Of a DNA stretch of 64,000 nt, positions 1-8,037 are shown piece after piece. The DNA lies in contig NZ_AP031498.1 in NCBI RefSeq assembly GCF_042854845.1, forward strand, positions 4,216,001 to 4,280,000. Reading direction: 5' to 3'. Numbering within the stretch: the first letter of the stretch is position 1; every line of letters starts with the position of its first letter. The position numbers and the translations under genes are program-made. The notes beneath the pieces are model-generated. The model did not search any database. It was given only the letters and a program-made list of their open reading frames with translations, and was not told the origin of the DNA. The stretch is from Maricurvus nonylphenolicus. GTDB taxonomy: Bacteria; Pseudomonadota; Gammaproteobacteria; Pseudomonadales; Cellvibrionaceae.

Positions 1-210
1 GGTAATAAAATTATTGCTGTCATCACAACTCCCAGCACCGATACGATAAGTGCTATAGCGTTAAGACTTTATTGCGCAGAGCACCTGCCCAAGTATGCTA
101 TCCCGCATTTGTTTGAGATACGCTCACAATCCCTTCCAAAGACTTCTTCTGGAAAAACCAACAAAAAATCACTGATACAATTGAGGTGTAACCATGTCGA
201 ACATTCATGA
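1..210 (+). CDS. AMP-forming acyl/aminoacyl ligase, C-terminal fragment
   Basis: Only the last 69 codons are inside the window; the gene runs in from the left edge. The visible end carries the conserved A10-type motif of the ANL superfamily, LPKTSSGKTNKKSL, whose lysine normally contacts the adenylate, preceded by a typical 'LPKYAIPHLFEI' segment. Such enzymes activate a carboxylic or amino acid as an adenylate and load it on a carrier. The stop lies 17 bases inside the next gene, a free carrier protein, so the two are probably translationally coupled and act together. Substrate cannot be told from this fragment. Confidence 0.8.
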   Translation, partial: GNKIIAVITTPSTDTISAIALRLYCAEHLPKYAIPHLFEIRSQSLPKTSSGKTNKKSLIQLRCNHVEHS

Positions 211-454
211 TCTAAAAAGCTTTATTGTGGAAGAGTTTATTCCCGATACACATCAGGACGAAATCTCTGATGATCTCGAACTTATCAAAAGCGGAATCCT
301 GGATTCTCTTTCAGTGTTAAAGCTGGTGGCATTTATTGAAGACCGCTACGACATTGCACTGGATCCGAGTGAAATTGATCCCGACAACCTTAACTCCATC
401 CGAGCTATCGATGCGCTGATATCGAAAAAACTGGAGCAAAGCTCGGTAGTTTAG
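194..454 (+). CDS. Free-standing acyl/peptidyl carrier protein
   Basis: The 86-residue acidic protein has the fold and length of a stand-alone ACP/PCP. The phosphopantetheine attachment motif is GILDSLSVLKL, with the DSL serine near residue 38. The start has a good ribosome site (GAGGTG, 5 bases upstream) and overlaps the ligase gene. It is not the fatty-acid AcpP, which has a GADSLD motif and sits in the fab operon. It most likely carries the acid activated by the upstream ligase as a thioester, on which the following enzymes may act; that last step is inference. Confidence 0.85.
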   Translation: MSNIHDLKSFIVEEFIPDTHQDEISDDLELIKSGILDSLSVLKLVAFIEDRYDIALDPSEIDPDNLNSIRAIDALISKKLEQSSVV

Positions 455-477
455 GGCCGACATAACGGATAAGAGAC

Positions 478-1173
478 ATGCTGCCAAAAGTCAAAATATG
501 CGGTGTTACACAGGCGGAAGTAATAAAACACCTGGATAATCTGGGTGTTTCCTACGCCGGTCTGTGGCACGGCATTCCTGAGGGGAAATACAACCTCAGC
601 CTGGCCGAGCTTACAGCGCTAACATCGATACCGGTGCAAAATGTCTCTTTCACTATGGTCACACTCAACAGTGAGCTTGATTTTTTGTCACAGGCTATAG
701 AGCTGGCTCATATCAACGCCATACAGTTTCACGGCTTCACACTGCCCTCTGTGATCGAAAAAATAAAGCATCAATATGGCCATTCAATAGAGATTTTAAA
801 AGTTATCCACATTAAGGATAACCAGTGCCTCGAAGGCGGGTTTATTCAACGCTATATAGACGCAGGCTGTGATGCACTGATTCTTGATAGTTACCAGGAT
901 AACACCCGCATCGGCAGTACCGGCATCAGGCTTGAGCAGCATGTTATAACAGACTTTGTATCCACCTGGGGAAATCAGATAAGCATAATGATTGCAGGCG
1001 GACTAAGTGAAAACACCATTCCCGAACTTATCACTTCAACCATGCCTTTCGGTATTGATATAGACAGTGCCGCCAGACACAACGGTATTATTAACCGAGA
1101 ACGTGTCACTGCAATAATGACGAGCGTCGCGAGTGCTTCAATGCCGAGATTGGAGACAACAACAGTAATATAA
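478..1173 (+). CDS. TrpF-like phosphoribosylanthranilate isomerase paralogue
   Basis: A 231-residue (beta/alpha)8 protein of the TrpF family, which performs the Amadori rearrangement of phosphoribosylanthranilate. The catalytic cysteine is kept in VKICGVT (residue 8) and the catalytic aspartate in CDALILDS. The phosphate-binding loops are recognisable but altered: GSTG instead of GGTG, and IDIDSAAR where the family usually has VDVSSGVE. It sits between a carrier protein and an ectoine-synthase-like cupin, not in a trp operon. I infer a rearrangement of an N-ribosyl phosphate on a non-anthranilate amine. A divergent genuine TrpF cannot be excluded. Confidence 0.82.
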   Translation: MLPKVKICGVTQAEVIKHLDNLGVSYAGLWHGIPEGKYNLSLAELTALTSIPVQNVSFTMVTLNSELDFLSQAIELAHINAIQFHGFTLPSVIEKIKHQYGHSIEILKVIHIKDNQCLEGGFIQRYIDAGCDALILDSYQDNTRIGSTGIRLEQHVITDFVSTWGNQISIMIAGGLSENTIPELITSTMPFGIDIDSAARHNGIINRERVTAIMTSVASASMPRLETTTVI

Positions 1174-1184
1174 AAGGTGAGATT

Positions 1185-1568
1185 ATGATTGTTCGCAGCA
1201 TAGAAGACATTATCAACAGCGATAGAAATGTAGCCTGGGGCAACGGCCAAAGCCGACGCTTCCTGGTTGAAAGCGATACCATGGGTTACAGCTTAACCGA
1301 CACTATCATCAACGCTGGCACCACGTCTTTACTGGAATACAAGAATCACCTGGAAGCCTGCTACTGCATTGAAGGCGAAGGCACGGTAGAAACCGTAGAT
1401 GAAGGCAAGATTTACTCCATCAAAGCCGGAACCATGTACGCGTTGGATAAAAATGACAAGCACTATCTAACCGCACATACCACCATGCGCCTGGTTTGCG
1501 TATTTCTTCCTGCGCTGGAAGGGCATGAAGTACATAACCTGGCAGCAGAAGAAAGCTCTTGTTATTAA
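1185..1568 (+). CDS. Ectoine synthase (EctC)-like cupin
   Basis: The 127-residue single-domain cupin matches EctC along its whole length, for example YKNHLEACYCIEGEGTVET and DKHYL. The three residues that hold the metal in characterised EctC are present: Glu in HLEA, Tyr in GTMYALD and His in DKHYL. EctC closes a ring by intramolecular condensation of an amide with an amine. No ectA, ectB or ectD is nearby; the gene lies 11 bases after the TrpF homologue with a strong ribosome site (AAGGTGAG). A cyclisation or dehydration role in the cluster's product is therefore more likely than osmolyte synthesis (inference). Confidence 0.85.
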   Translation: MIVRSIEDIINSDRNVAWGNGQSRRFLVESDTMGYSLTDTIINAGTTSLLEYKNHLEACYCIEGEGTVETVDEGKIYSIKAGTMYALDKNDKHYLTAHTTMRLVCVFLPALEGHEVHNLAAEESSCY

Positions 1569-1613
1569 TTCAATAAAAACCAAACGTCTATATAGGTTGA
1601 TGAAATATTCCTT

Positions 1614-2315
1614 ATGACCAATACAGAAGATAATCCTTACCTTACGCCTACAGAGATTATTGACAGCGATCACCCGACGGTAGTGGCCTATGCTGCTGAA
1701 ATCACGAACGGTGATCTTTCCGATCCTGTAACCGTTGCGATCACGCTCTACAATCGGGTACGTGATGATATTTTATACAACCCCTATATCGCCTATCACC
1801 GTGAGGAGTCTTACCAAGCCAGTAACGTCTTGATGCAAGGAAAAGGCTACTGTGTCAGTAAAGCTTCTCTATTGTGTGCTCTTGGCCGAGCTTGCGGAAT
1901 TCCTTCACGTGTCGGCTTTGCCACGGTCAGAAACCATATTGCCACTAAACAGCTTATCGACACCATGGGCTCTAACGAATTTGTCTACCATGGCTATACC
2001 CAATTTCTACTTAACGGTAGATGGGTCATTGCCACTCCTGCCTTTGATACAGAAACCTGTAAAAGACATAGAGTAGACCCCTTAGTATTTAACGGCATTG
2101 ATGACTCCAAGTATCAGCAATTCAATAAAGATAAAGCTGACTTTATGGAATATATCGACCACCACGGCAGCTACGCCGACATTCCCGTCGACACCATTAT
2201 GGCAGCATTCCGAGACAAGTACGGTAACGAATTGGTACAAAAGTGGATTGATGCTTTTGAAGCTATGCGTGGCATCGCCAAAAGGCGATTCAGTGAAGAA
2301 AGTGTGGTTAATTAA
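1614..2315 (+). CDS. Transglutaminase-like superfamily protein
   Basis: A 233-residue cytoplasmic-looking protein (no signal peptide) with a transglutaminase-like core. The cysteine lies in GKGYCVSKASLLCALGRACG, the histidine in NEFVYHGYTQF and the aspartate in WVIATPAFD, giving the Cys-His-Asp order of the family. Related enzymes cut or make amide bonds, and several natural-product clusters use them to form amides from carrier-bound acyl groups. Being next to a carrier protein and a ligase, an acyl-transfer or amide-forming step is a reasonable guess. The 45-base gap before it has no strong ribosome site. Confidence 0.8.
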   Translation: MTNTEDNPYLTPTEIIDSDHPTVVAYAAEITNGDLSDPVTVAITLYNRVRDDILYNPYIAYHREESYQASNVLMQGKGYCVSKASLLCALGRACGIPSRVGFATVRNHIATKQLIDTMGSNEFVYHGYTQFLLNGRWVIATPAFDTETCKRHRVDPLVFNGIDDSKYQQFNKDKADFMEYIDHHGSYADIPVDTIMAAFRDKYGNELVQKWIDAFEAMRGIAKRRFSEESVVN

Positions 2316-2366
2316 TACGTTATCGAAAACCACTCGTAATATACATTGGTAGGCAATCCGGTATCT

Positions 2367-3209
2367 ATGAGCAAACTCAAAGCAACGATCAGCAGCAATA
2401 GCGATAACAATCGGCGCAGCCTGATGGCATACCTAAACTGTGGTGATCCCAATATCGGCATTACCGAGCGCCTGATTAAAACCTGCCATGCACAAGGTAT
2501 CGACATTATTGAGCTAGGCGTCCCGTTTCCTAACTCCTTTACCGATGGCAAAGTGGTTAAGCGCTCTCATCAACGGGCACTAGACAATGATATTAACTTC
2601 GAAGATACCATCGAATTGGTTAAAAAGCTCCGCTCTGACGACTGCTCCATCCCCATTGTGCTGCTGGTGGACTTCTCCCATAGTGTAAAGCCCAGAGGCA
2701 TCAAGCGCATCGTTGAACAAACCAGTGCCAGTGGTGCCGATGGACTGCTGATCCACGGCCTGCCCCCGCTGTATACCAGTGAATATCTGCAGGCAGCGAA
2801 ATACTGCGACCTGGACTGCATATTTAGCCTCTATCCCAACTCACCCAGCGATAAGGTGCACGCTACCTTGTCCAATAGCCACGGTTTTATCTATCTGGTT
2901 TCCCAATATGGCCGTACTGGCACCAGTGTTGATTTTTCCTCGAGCACGCTTAAGACATTCTATGCCTCGATAAAGAATAGTACCGACACACCATTATTGG
3001 CGGGCTTTGGCATTAAGGATGCTTCAGATATCGACTCGCTCTTTACTCACACCAATATAGACGGCGCCATTCTGGGCAGCGCAATTTGCAACATCATTGA
3101 GTCAAACAACGGATCTGAAGAAGCACTTTTTACCGCCCTGGAAAAGTACCTTGAAATGATCGTTGCGAAGAAATCCATAGGTTATGGGGAGCAACAACGT
3201 GCTTCGTGA
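2367..3209 (+). CDS. TrpA-like tryptophan synthase alpha paralogue
   Basis: This is a TIM-barrel protein of the TrpA family (280 residues from this ATG; a TTG start at 2346 is also possible). The two catalytic acids of TrpA are kept: Glu in IIELGVPF and Asp in FTDGKV. The VSQYGRTG and AGFGIKD phosphate-binding loops are also recognisable. TrpA splits indole-3-glycerol phosphate to indole and glyceraldehyde 3-phosphate. No trpB is present beside it, which is unusual because TrpA normally works in a complex with TrpB; a free lyase similar in role to plant BX1/IGL is plausible. DPLADGP of TrpA is changed to NSFTDGK, suggesting a different substrate. Confidence 0.82.
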   Translation: MSKLKATISSNSDNNRRSLMAYLNCGDPNIGITERLIKTCHAQGIDIIELGVPFPNSFTDGKVVKRSHQRALDNDINFEDTIELVKKLRSDDCSIPIVLLVDFSHSVKPRGIKRIVEQTSASGADGLLIHGLPPLYTSEYLQAAKYCDLDCIFSLYPNSPSDKVHATLSNSHGFIYLVSQYGRTGTSVDFSSSTLKTFYASIKNSTDTPLLAGFGIKDASDIDSLFTHTNIDGAILGSAICNIIESNNGSEEALFTALEKYLEMIVAKKSIGYGEQQRAS

Positions 3210-4230
3210 AATCATCCGTAACGATAGTGCCGTTAATCAGAAAGATTTTGATACTTTCCTTGATTCACTATTGTCTGAAAAGAGTAAAAGATCATCGCTG
3301 ATTGCACTTATGGCAGCGCTGGCGGCAAAACCCCTGGCACTGACCGATATCATTAACTTTGTCGATTTTATCGAGCGTGAATCCCCTAAAAGACGGCTCA
3401 GCATATCCGATAAGCTGATAAATATTGTCGGCACTGGAGGCGGCATATCTACATTTAATATTAGTACCTCCGCAGCATTCGTCGCTGCTGCTGCCGGTGC
3501 TACGGTATTAAAAAGTGGCTCCTTCTCCTATAACAGCCAATGTGGCTCGCTCGATCTGCTAACGTCCCTCGGTATAAACATCAATATCAATGAGCAACAT
3601 CTGGAAACGATGTTAGAGGAATTACATATCGGCTTTGTTAACCCGGCTATGTATCCTCCCCTGCTGCGACGTATCGCCGTATCAATTATGCCCCTGGATA
3701 TGCGTGATATCGGTGGTTTTATTAATAAAATAGGCCCCCTTCTCTGTCCCTTTGAAGTTCATGGTCAGGTATGCGGGGTCAGCCACTACGAATATATTGA
3801 TATCTTTGCCAAAGCCCTACAGCAACGCGGCATTCACAATAGCATTGCAGTTTGGGCAGAAGCGGGAATGGATGAATTCTCTGCGATTGGGCACTCCTAT
3901 TATGCCAGTGTCAAAAAAGACATTCGTAAAGTGGTTTTTAACCCCAAAGATTATGGTATCGATCACGCAGATATTCGTGAAATCAAAGGCGGTACAGCCG
4001 CTGACAACCTGGCCATGCTACAGACAATACTCAGCGCAGGTGTGCCTCAGGCTGGTAGCGATACCGTTATCATCAATGCCGCCTTTATGCTTCAACTCGC
4101 GGGCAAGGCCGCCACGATTGAAGAAGGACTGGCACTCGCCCGATGTGCCATCACAAGTGGTGATGCAGCCCGTTTACTTAAGCAGGCGGTTGAATTCAGT
4201 CATGATTATGCTGAAAGGGCTTGCACGTGA
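3199..4230 (+). CDS. TrpD-like phosphoribosyltransferase paralogue
   Basis: A family of anthranilate phosphoribosyltransferases, about 343 residues. The PRPP-binding signature is intact (GTGG, TFNIST, and the later GGTAADN). The motif KHGN, whose residues shape the anthranilate site in TrpD, is KSGS here, and the arginine that holds anthranilate in the Sulfolobus enzyme appears missing. I chose GTG at 3199, which follows GGGGAG by 7 bases; ATG at 3184 lies upstream and lacks that spacing. It overlaps the TrpA homologue, so the two are coupled. It probably puts ribose phosphate on a different amine (inference). Confidence 0.83.
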   Translation: MLREIIRNDSAVNQKDFDTFLDSLLSEKSKRSSLIALMAALAAKPLALTDIINFVDFIERESPKRRLSISDKLINIVGTGGGISTFNISTSAAFVAAAAGATVLKSGSFSYNSQCGSLDLLTSLGINININEQHLETMLEELHIGFVNPAMYPPLLRRIAVSIMPLDMRDIGGFINKIGPLLCPFEVHGQVCGVSHYEYIDIFAKALQQRGIHNSIAVWAEAGMDEFSAIGHSYYASVKKDIRKVVFNPKDYGIDHADIREIKGGTAADNLAMLQTILSAGVPQAGSDTVIINAAFMLQLAGKAATIEEGLALARCAITSGDAARLLKQAVEFSHDYAERACT

Positions 4231-4931
4231 CAGACAGAAGAGCATGGCTACCTCAGATAGCCGCAGCGAAACAGCAAGGCTATATTCCTGTCATTGCAGA
4301 AATCAAAGCGTCTTCACCGGCGGAAGGCGATCTGATAGGTAATCGTTCTATTGCGGACATTGTTGCTGCTTACGAAGCCGGTGGAGCGGCCTGCATATCC
4401 GTGGTTACAGGCCAGTGGTTTGGCGGCCATATCGATATGCTCTCAGAAACAGCTGCCACAACCTCTCTACCGGTTCTACGCAAGGACTTGATCGTCAACC
4501 TTGATCAGATAAAACAATCCCAGGATTACGGAGCCAATGCGGTTCTGCTAACCCGTAAGATCCTCAGGCCATCTCACCTCGCCAAGATGATAGAGCTATG
4601 CCTAAACCTGGGAATAACCCCATTTATCGAAGTCGCAAGCCAAGATGAAATGGCAGACATCACTTCCGACAACCGAATTATTGTGGCCATAGCCAATCGA
4701 GATATTGGCCGCAAAGAGCTCGATATCAACAGCGGATATAAAAGTCTGAATTTAATTGACCACCTGCACGCCAACGTCGGGGCACGAATTAGCGCTAGCG
4801 GTATATCTTCAGCAGAAGACGCCAGTAAACTTATTCAGGCAGGCTTCGATGGTTTACTTATTGGTACATCGATCCTCAAGGCAGCTAATCCTGCTCAAGC
4901 TGTCCGTGAGATCACCAGCATTCATCAATAA
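4227..4931 (+). CDS. TrpC-like indole-3-glycerol-phosphate synthase paralogue
   Basis: A 234-residue TIM barrel of the IGPS family. Kept residues include Glu and Lys in IAEIKASSP, Lys in PVLRKDLIV, Glu in PFIEVASQDE, and Asn/Arg in IANRDIG. The usual (A)ESGI motif is ASGI, so the second active-site glutamate (E210 in Sulfolobus IGPS) is replaced by alanine, and the phosphate loop SPSKG is SPAEG. The chosen GTG start overlaps the stop of the TrpD homologue by four bases (GTGA) and has AAAGGG upstream. It likely makes a ring closure like IGPS, but on an altered substrate (inference). Confidence 0.82.
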   Translation: MTDRRAWLPQIAAAKQQGYIPVIAEIKASSPAEGDLIGNRSIADIVAAYEAGGAACISVVTGQWFGGHIDMLSETAATTSLPVLRKDLIVNLDQIKQSQDYGANAVLLTRKILRPSHLAKMIELCLNLGITPFIEVASQDEMADITSDNRIIVAIANRDIGRKELDINSGYKSLNLIDHLHANVGARISASGISSAEDASKLIQAGFDGLLIGTSILKAANPAQAVREITSIHQ

Positions 4932-4943
4932 CGAATAAATATA

Positions 4944-6152
4944 ATGAAAAAACCTACCTTGCCAATCCATCATGGGTTTATCACATCAGTAGCGACGTTT
5001 GTCTTTGTACTTTTTTCGAGTCATCTATGGGCACTTGAAATTACCGGTACCGTGGGTCTGGAAAAGCGTCATTTTAATGATCAAGAAAGCTTTTTAAATC
5101 AGGATGACGGGGGGTTATCGTTAAAATTTCAGGCCGAAATACGCCATAAATGGGATGACAACCAGAAGGTTATCACCTTTGTACCTTTTTACCGTAAAGA
5201 TCAGACTGATGACGATCGAACTCACGGTGATATTCGCCAGCTGGATTTTATCGCTGTGGACGATAATTGGGAGTATCAATTGGGAATAGGCAGAGTATTT
5301 TGGGGCGTGGCGGAGTCCTCCCATTTAGTCGACATTATCAACCAAACCGACGCGGTAGAAAACATCGATGGAGAAGATAAACTAGGCCAACCCATGGTCA
5401 GAGCTAGCTACCTCTACGGAGACGGTGCCGTAAGCTTGTATGTTTTACCCTATTTCCGGGAACGAACCTTTGCCAGCGCAGAAGGTCGGCTTCGTCCACA
5501 ACTTCCTGTTAATACCGACGATGCACAATATGAATCATCCAAGGAAAAAAATCATATTGATTACGCGCTTCGCCTGCAACATACCATCGATGAGATCGAT
5601 ATCGGTTTATCCTATTTTGATGGAACCTCTCGCGAGCCAGATCTTATCCCCAACCTGATCAATCACACCTTAACGCCCTACTACCCTCAGATAACACAAT
5701 TGGGCCTGGATCTTCAGTTTACCGGGGAAGAATGGCTGTGGAAGCTTGAAGCAATCAATAGAGAATTTAAACATGATCGTTTTCATGCTGAAGTCGCGGG
5801 TTTTGAATACACCATCCCCCGTTTCATGGAAAGCTATATGGATTTGGGACTTTTACTTGAATACCATCATGACTCTCGAGGAGAAGTAGCCGCCGCCCGC
5901 TTGCAAAACGATTTATTCCTGGGCTCGCGCATGGTATTCAATGACTTAGGTGATACCGAATGTCTATTGGGCGTTTATTTAGATCAAGACAACAACACCA
6001 AAAGCTATAACATTCAATTTAGCCGACGCTTCCACGACGTATTTAAATTACATGTGGAAGCGCAGCTATTTGAGGACGTTGATAAAACCGATCCGCTTTA
6101 TGACCTAAGAAATGACAGCTATATTTCCGTAGAGATGGAATACTTTTTCTAA
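4944..6152 (+). CDS. Outer-membrane beta-barrel protein of unknown role
   Basis: 402 residues with an N-terminal signal peptide ending near 'SSHLWA', then alternating hydrophobic and polar strands and a C-terminal aromatic residue (VEMEYFF), as in outer-membrane barrels. The segment GIGRVFWGVAES recalls barrels of the DUF1302/porin-like type, but I do not recognise the family with confidence. It lies 12 bases after the TrpC homologue on the same strand, so it is probably co-transcribed and may serve passage of the product across the outer membrane (inference). Confidence 0.65.
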   Translation: MKKPTLPIHHGFITSVATFVFVLFSSHLWALEITGTVGLEKRHFNDQESFLNQDDGGLSLKFQAEIRHKWDDNQKVITFVPFYRKDQTDDDRTHGDIRQLDFIAVDDNWEYQLGIGRVFWGVAESSHLVDIINQTDAVENIDGEDKLGQPMVRASYLYGDGAVSLYVLPYFRERTFASAEGRLRPQLPVNTDDAQYESSKEKNHIDYALRLQHTIDEIDIGLSYFDGTSREPDLIPNLINHTLTPYYPQITQLGLDLQFTGEEWLWKLEAINREFKHDRFHAEVAGFEYTIPRFMESYMDLGLLLEYHHDSRGEVAAARLQNDLFLGSRMVFNDLGDTECLLGVYLDQDNNTKSYNIQFSRRFHDVFKLHVEAQLFEDVDKTDPLYDLRNDSYISVEMEYFF

Positions 6153-6157
6153 TATTG

Positions 6158-6874
6158 CTAAGCGGCCGAAAGCGAGTTTAGGGATTCCATAAAACTGTGG
6201 TGCCTACAAATGGCTTCAGCCTTACTACTAACACCAATCTTCTTGTAAATATTGGACGTGTGAAATTTAATCGTTCTTTCACTGATGCCCAGTATTTTAC
6301 TGATCGTCCAGTTATCCTTGCCTTTGATAATCCATTGCAATACTTCTTGCTCCCTTGTCGTCAATCCGGATTCCTGGAACTGCTTTGAAATCAGATGTAA
6401 ACGCGAAACCCCAGACAGTAAATGCGGCAAAATAAACATAAAGATTTTTTTATGCCGCTCCTGTAACAGCGCCCTATTTGAGTGCAAACACAAAAAGCTC
6501 ACTTCAGATCGATCATGATCCCCAATAATGACTATATAGTCATCATCAAGAAAATATAAAAAGGGCATAGAATCTACAGGGGAATAGGTAATACTGTTTA
6601 AATCAGGCAAGTGCTCTTCACGCATCGTTGCAATAACGTATTCACATCTGCCACATTCCCGGTTAAACACACCCAACGCACTGTCACGTATTTCCAGTAG
6701 GGATTCTACGTTAATCAGTAGTTGTAATCCCAAAGCGTCGGAATCCATATGTTGCAATTGGTAGACCACATCAATCATTGTTTTTATGTCGTTAGCATTC
6801 AAACCTGAAAGTTGCTTACTGTCTACTTCGAGTCTCTCTGTATCTCTCACACTGTGTTGGTTAGCAGTCAACAT
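6158..6874 (-). CDS. LuxR-family transcriptional regulator
   Basis: The C-terminal 65 residues are a clear LuxR helix-turn-helix: LTTREQEVLQWIIKGKDNW, then SERTIKFHTSNIYKKIGVSS. The first 160 residues are not a typical response-regulator receiver; they look like a GAF/autoinducer-like or EpsA-like sensor region, which I cannot assign. The start has an ideal ribosome site (CAGGAG, 5 bases upstream). It is convergent with the cluster and ends 5 bases from the barrel gene. Control of the adjacent biosynthetic genes is likely but unproven. Confidence 0.85.
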   Translation of the reverse strand: MLTANQHSVRDTERLEVDSKQLSGLNANDIKTMIDVVYQLQHMDSDALGLQLLINVESLLEIRDSALGVFNRECGRCEYVIATMREEHLPDLNSITYSPVDSMPFLYFLDDDYIVIIGDHDRSEVSFLCLHSNRALLQERHKKIFMFILPHLLSGVSRLHLISKQFQESGLTTREQEVLQWIIKGKDNWTISKILGISERTIKFHTSNIYKKIGVSSKAEAICRHHSFMESLNSLSAA

Positions 6875-7372
6875 ATTTGCTCCTGTTATTAGCTTTTCAC
6901 TCTTGGTGGTGAATCTGCTTTTATTATTGTATTCATCCTAAATACTGCCAGGTTTTTATACCGACCCTACTTGGCTATTTCAAGCCCTCCCTAGGGGTAG
7001 TCCCGCTAAAAAATAACAAAATGTCGTCTGTATTATTTTTTATTTAGGAGAGAATTTTCTGATACACTACTGGATACGTAATCAATAGCGATTGAAGTTT
7101 TTCACACGGTCCACGAATAACTTCTGACCCATCAGTCAGAAACTAAAATATAATTTTTTATATTCTTGAAGCTCGTCACACTCCCCAAGCTTGACCATGC
7201 GGTCACACTTGAGGGCGCAAATAAAAGAAAGCGATGTACAATCTGTACAAACAGGAAAATAATCTGACCGCACCAATACTGGGCGCAAGATAGAAATAGT
7301 ACTAAATTACTACAATAAAAATATTACGTATTACTCAGTAACAAATCGAAAAAGACAAGCTTCCGTAATTGA
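6875..7372. promoter_or_regulatory. AT-rich intergenic region upstream of the LuxR gene
   Basis: There are 498 bases with no credible gene. The left part must hold the promoter of the LuxR-family gene, transcribed leftward. A near-palindromic GC-rich patch at 6985-7000 (core CCCTAGGGG) stands out in AT-rich surroundings and could be a regulator site. The right half lies downstream of the gyrI-like gene and shows no clear T-run terminator. Confidence 0.35.
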
Positions 7373-8002
7373 CTAAACATTAAAACGTAAAACGGTTTTT
7401 AATTTTTCCGGAGCCACTTTTCTGGCATCTGAAAGGTATACCTCCCTATGTACTTTCGATAAACGGCTATAACCTTCGGCCTCGGCGAAGGCTTCCATTA
7501 TCTCAAAGGTTGCAGGTTCATCTTCAAACTTGCCAACATGAAGCATCTGAATGCACTTACCTTCTTCAAAGCTTTTGAATTCCACTTCATCCAATAACGG
7601 GTTTGGCTTCTTTTGCTTTACGGTTTCCAGAATATCACCAAATAACACCTCGTCCACAAAGTCCGGCTGGCGAATCATAACCTCGTAAACAAAGTCTTCT
7701 TGTTTAACTGTACCGTCAAAAGTCTTTTTGGCTTCATCATTAATATCCCAAACGCCTTCCAAGGGATAAACCGTATAGTCATAGTAGCCCTTGGGTTTAA
7801 CTGCCATTTTCTTGGGCAGCATTTTTATCCCATAGGCGACTGAGTAAAGAGTCCCCACAATATCGGAAAAGCGTTGTTCGGCAGGGCTACCCTCTCCGCG
7901 CAGGGTAATAAAATTGAAAGCGGGAACCTCTACCAACTCAGGTTTGGCTTTTGGCAGGTAGAGGGCTTTTTCCTGCTTTCTCCATTCGTGTTTATCCGAC
8001 AT
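7373..8002 (-). CDS. GyrI-like small-molecule-binding domain protein
   Basis: A 209-residue soluble protein of the GyrI-like family, recognisable by YLPKAKPELVEVPAFNFITL at the N terminus and the 'MIRQPDFV' and 'LHVGKFEDEPATFEIM' blocks. These stand-alone SOUL/GyrI-like proteins bind small hydrophobic or charged compounds; there is no DNA-binding domain. The ribosome site AAAGGACGACC precedes the ATG. The next gene on the strand, the yjdM homologue, ends 35 bases upstream. Function remains unknown. Confidence 0.75.
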   Translation of the reverse strand: MSDKHEWRKQEKALYLPKAKPELVEVPAFNFITLRGEGSPAEQRFSDIVGTLYSVAYGIKMLPKKMAVKPKGYYDYTVYPLEGVWDINDEAKKTFDGTVKQEDFVYEVMIRQPDFVDEVLFGDILETVKQKKPNPLLDEVEFKSFEEGKCIQMLHVGKFEDEPATFEIMEAFAEAEGYSRLSKVHREVYLSDARKVAPEKLKTVLRFNV

Positions 8003-8037
8003 GGTCGTCCTTTGATCAAATAATAGCAGGCTGGATA

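Noticed and set aside
1185..1568. Ectoine biosynthesis locus
   Set aside because: No ectA or ectB nearby; only the EctC-like cupin is present.
478..4931. A plain tryptophan operon
   Set aside because: Order, absence of trpB/E, interleaved cupin, transglutaminase and carrier genes, and changed active-site residues do not fit.
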